The position numbers were made by a program, and so were the translations under genes. The notes beneath the pieces were generated by a model. The model did not search any database, was not told the origin of the DNA, and saw only the letters and a program-made list of their open reading frames with translations. Below, piece after piece: positions 6,790 through 7,614 of a stretch of 7,614 bases of DNA. The stretch spans positions 1 to 7,614 of the forward strand of contig CALAVC010000239.1 of NCBI GenBank assembly GCA_937892095.1, in the 5' to 3' direction. How positions within the stretch are numbered: the first letter of the stretch is position 1; the number at the start of each line of letters is the position of its first letter. This stretch comes from an uncultured Bacteroidales bacterium (GTDB taxonomy: Bacteria; Bacteroidota; Bacteroidia; Bacteroidales; Marinilabiliaceae).

Positions 6790-7614
6790 TTAATGTTTAT
6801 CATCAATATGCGGTTTTTGATACCGTCTGAATATCTCTTTTATATCATACCAAATACTCGGATCTACAGACGGTCCATTTTTTCTTATTAGTCTTTTTCG
6901 TTCTCTCAATACGATAGGTATCAAAACAACACCTATCAAAACAAAGATTAAAGCTACACTATTTTGACACCACCAACTATACGTAACTAAAAGTTTATCA
7001 CCTATACCAATTTGCAATACTTTACTTCGTCTTTGACGAGATTCTGTCGCATAGAAATTTGCTTCTACACCCTTGTGCAATTTTGTTAATATTAAATTTT
7101 CAAATATTAAATAAATTAATAATATCATTTCATCATTATTTAAAGAATTATTTATTGTATTTTCATAAAAAAAGTGAACAAAGAAATTACTTAATTCTTT
7201 ATGATATTCTACAGGAGAACTTTTTATTAATTTTAATAATTTTGAATTATCATTTCTAAAAATAAAAAAAGTTTTATAAATCGATTCATATTTATTTAAT
7301 AAGAAAGATTTTGCATCTGGTAATAAAGTGTAATCATTATAAATATCAGGATTATAAGATTCGCAATAATCATATATTTGCTTTATTCCTATTTTTGATT
7401 TGTAATAATTATAACAATTATTATTTATTTTTGATATCATTTTATCTTTTATTCCTTCAAATCTATCTTTTGTTGATGTCAATTGCTTTAATAATCCTTG
7501 TAAAAATATTATCTTTTCAAAAGTTGATTTATTTTCAATATTTTTTTCAGATAGGATATCTTCTATTGATTTATTAATTTTATCGTTCTTATCATTATCA
7601 TTTAAATTTATGCT
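6790..7614 (-). CDS. Unrecognised open frame, partial at the right edge, with a composition break inside
   Basis: The frame is open from the right edge to a TAA at 6790-6792, giving 274 visible residues. No ATG suits a start; a TTG at 7482 could only be an internal start. It has two unlike parts. The distal part (7614 to about 7081) is rich in N, K, I, Y and L, uses almost only A/T-ending codons, and has no bacterial family that I recognise. Its segment FFIFRNDNSKLLKLIKSS, then NNDEMILLIYLIFENLI, faintly recalls the start of IQGAP/RasGAP-type domains of eukaryotes. The proximal part (about 7080-6790, from LHKGVEANFYATESRQRRSK) is more balanced and carries one membrane segment SVALIFVLIGVVLIPIVL (6907-6960), a basic flank RERKRLIRK, and a soluble tail ending QKPHIDDKH. 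The two parts may come from different genomes, joined in frame by chance. The stop lies 45 bases before the outer-membrane stub, in the same direction. Confidence 0.5.
   Translation of the reverse strand, partial: SINLNDNDKNDKINKSIEDILSEKNIENKSTFEKIIFLQGLLKQLTSTKDRFEGIKDKMISKINNNCYNYYKSKIGIKQIYDYCESYNPDIYNDYTLLPDAKSFLLNKYESIYKTFFIFRNDNSKLLKLIKSSPVEYHKELSNFFVHFFYENTINNSLNNDEMILLIYLIFENLILTKLHKGVEANFYATESRQRRSKVLQIGIGDKLLVTYSWWCQNSVALIFVLIGVVLIPIVLRERKRLIRKNGPSVDPSIWYDIKEIFRRYQKPHIDDKH
7081..7614. other. Very AT-rich segment, probably foreign or chimeric
   Basis: By hand count, 7081-7560 has about 80 G+C in 480 bases (17%), against about 99 in 300 (33%) for 6781-7080 and about 45% in a sampled row of the glutamine synthetase gene. 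The step is abrupt: 7021-7080 is about 40% and 7081-7140 about 8%. The segment is nonetheless coding on the minus strand, since about 178 codons without a stop is very unlikely by chance at this composition. Such composition is typical of anaerobic fungi, rumen ciliates and similar AT-rich eukaryotes, and also of a few bacteria. Confidence 0.75.

Noticed and set aside
7059..7577. Plus-strand open frames rich in Leu, Ile and Tyr in the AT-rich end
   Set aside because: They are low-complexity complements of the longer minus frame, which stays open to the window edge.

Overview
The window looks like DNA of a Bacteroidales bacterium (Prevotella/Bacteroides type). The support is a long type III glutamine synthetase, a glutamate synthase small subunit of the Bacteroidetes kind, an OprO/OprP-like porin, a secreted bleomycin-hydrolase-type C1 peptidase, a TAnnTTTG-type promoter, and no clear Shine-Dalgarno sites. 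The assignment rests on recognised protein families, not on a database search.

Left part, 1-3291, plus strand: the end of an ammonia-assimilation operon. gltD (glutamate synthase small subunit) enters from the left edge and is broken by an in-frame TAA at 817-819. The reading frame resumes in the same phase to 1059. Twelve bases later glnA (type III glutamine synthetase, 739 aa) starts; it appears intact. Together they would form the GS-GOGAT cycle. The first 97 bases hold an inverted repeat inside gltD that looks like a rearranged or artefactual sequence end.

Middle, 3292-3426: a convergent junction with two adjacent hairpin terminators, one for glnA and one bidirectional hairpin that also ends the minus-strand operon.

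Right-centre, 3427-6269, minus strand: a compact three-gene unit read right to left. It holds a secreted C1 cysteine peptidase, a 174-aa protein overlapping it by the four bases ATGA, and, 28 bases on, a phosphate-selective-type outer-membrane porin. The 174-aa protein consists of two tandem copies of a GMTxxE...LG module. This recalls the two-module beta-lactamase-inhibitor protein (BLIP) / BamE fold, so a peptidase-inhibitor pair is my best candidate for an undescribed system here (inference).

Right end, 6376-7614, minus strand: a 122-aa N-terminal stub of a Bacteroidetes outer-membrane protein, then an open frame that runs off the right edge. Base composition changes sharply near 7080, from roughly a third G+C to about 17%. 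The distal part encodes an Asn/Lys/Ile/Tyr-rich protein that looks like AT-rich eukaryotic (protist or anaerobic-fungus) coding sequence. A chimeric junction in an assembly is the leading explanation; horizontal transfer is the alternative. Apart from this there is no stretch over 300 bases without a gene. I saw no rRNA, tRNA, CRISPR array or insertion sequence.
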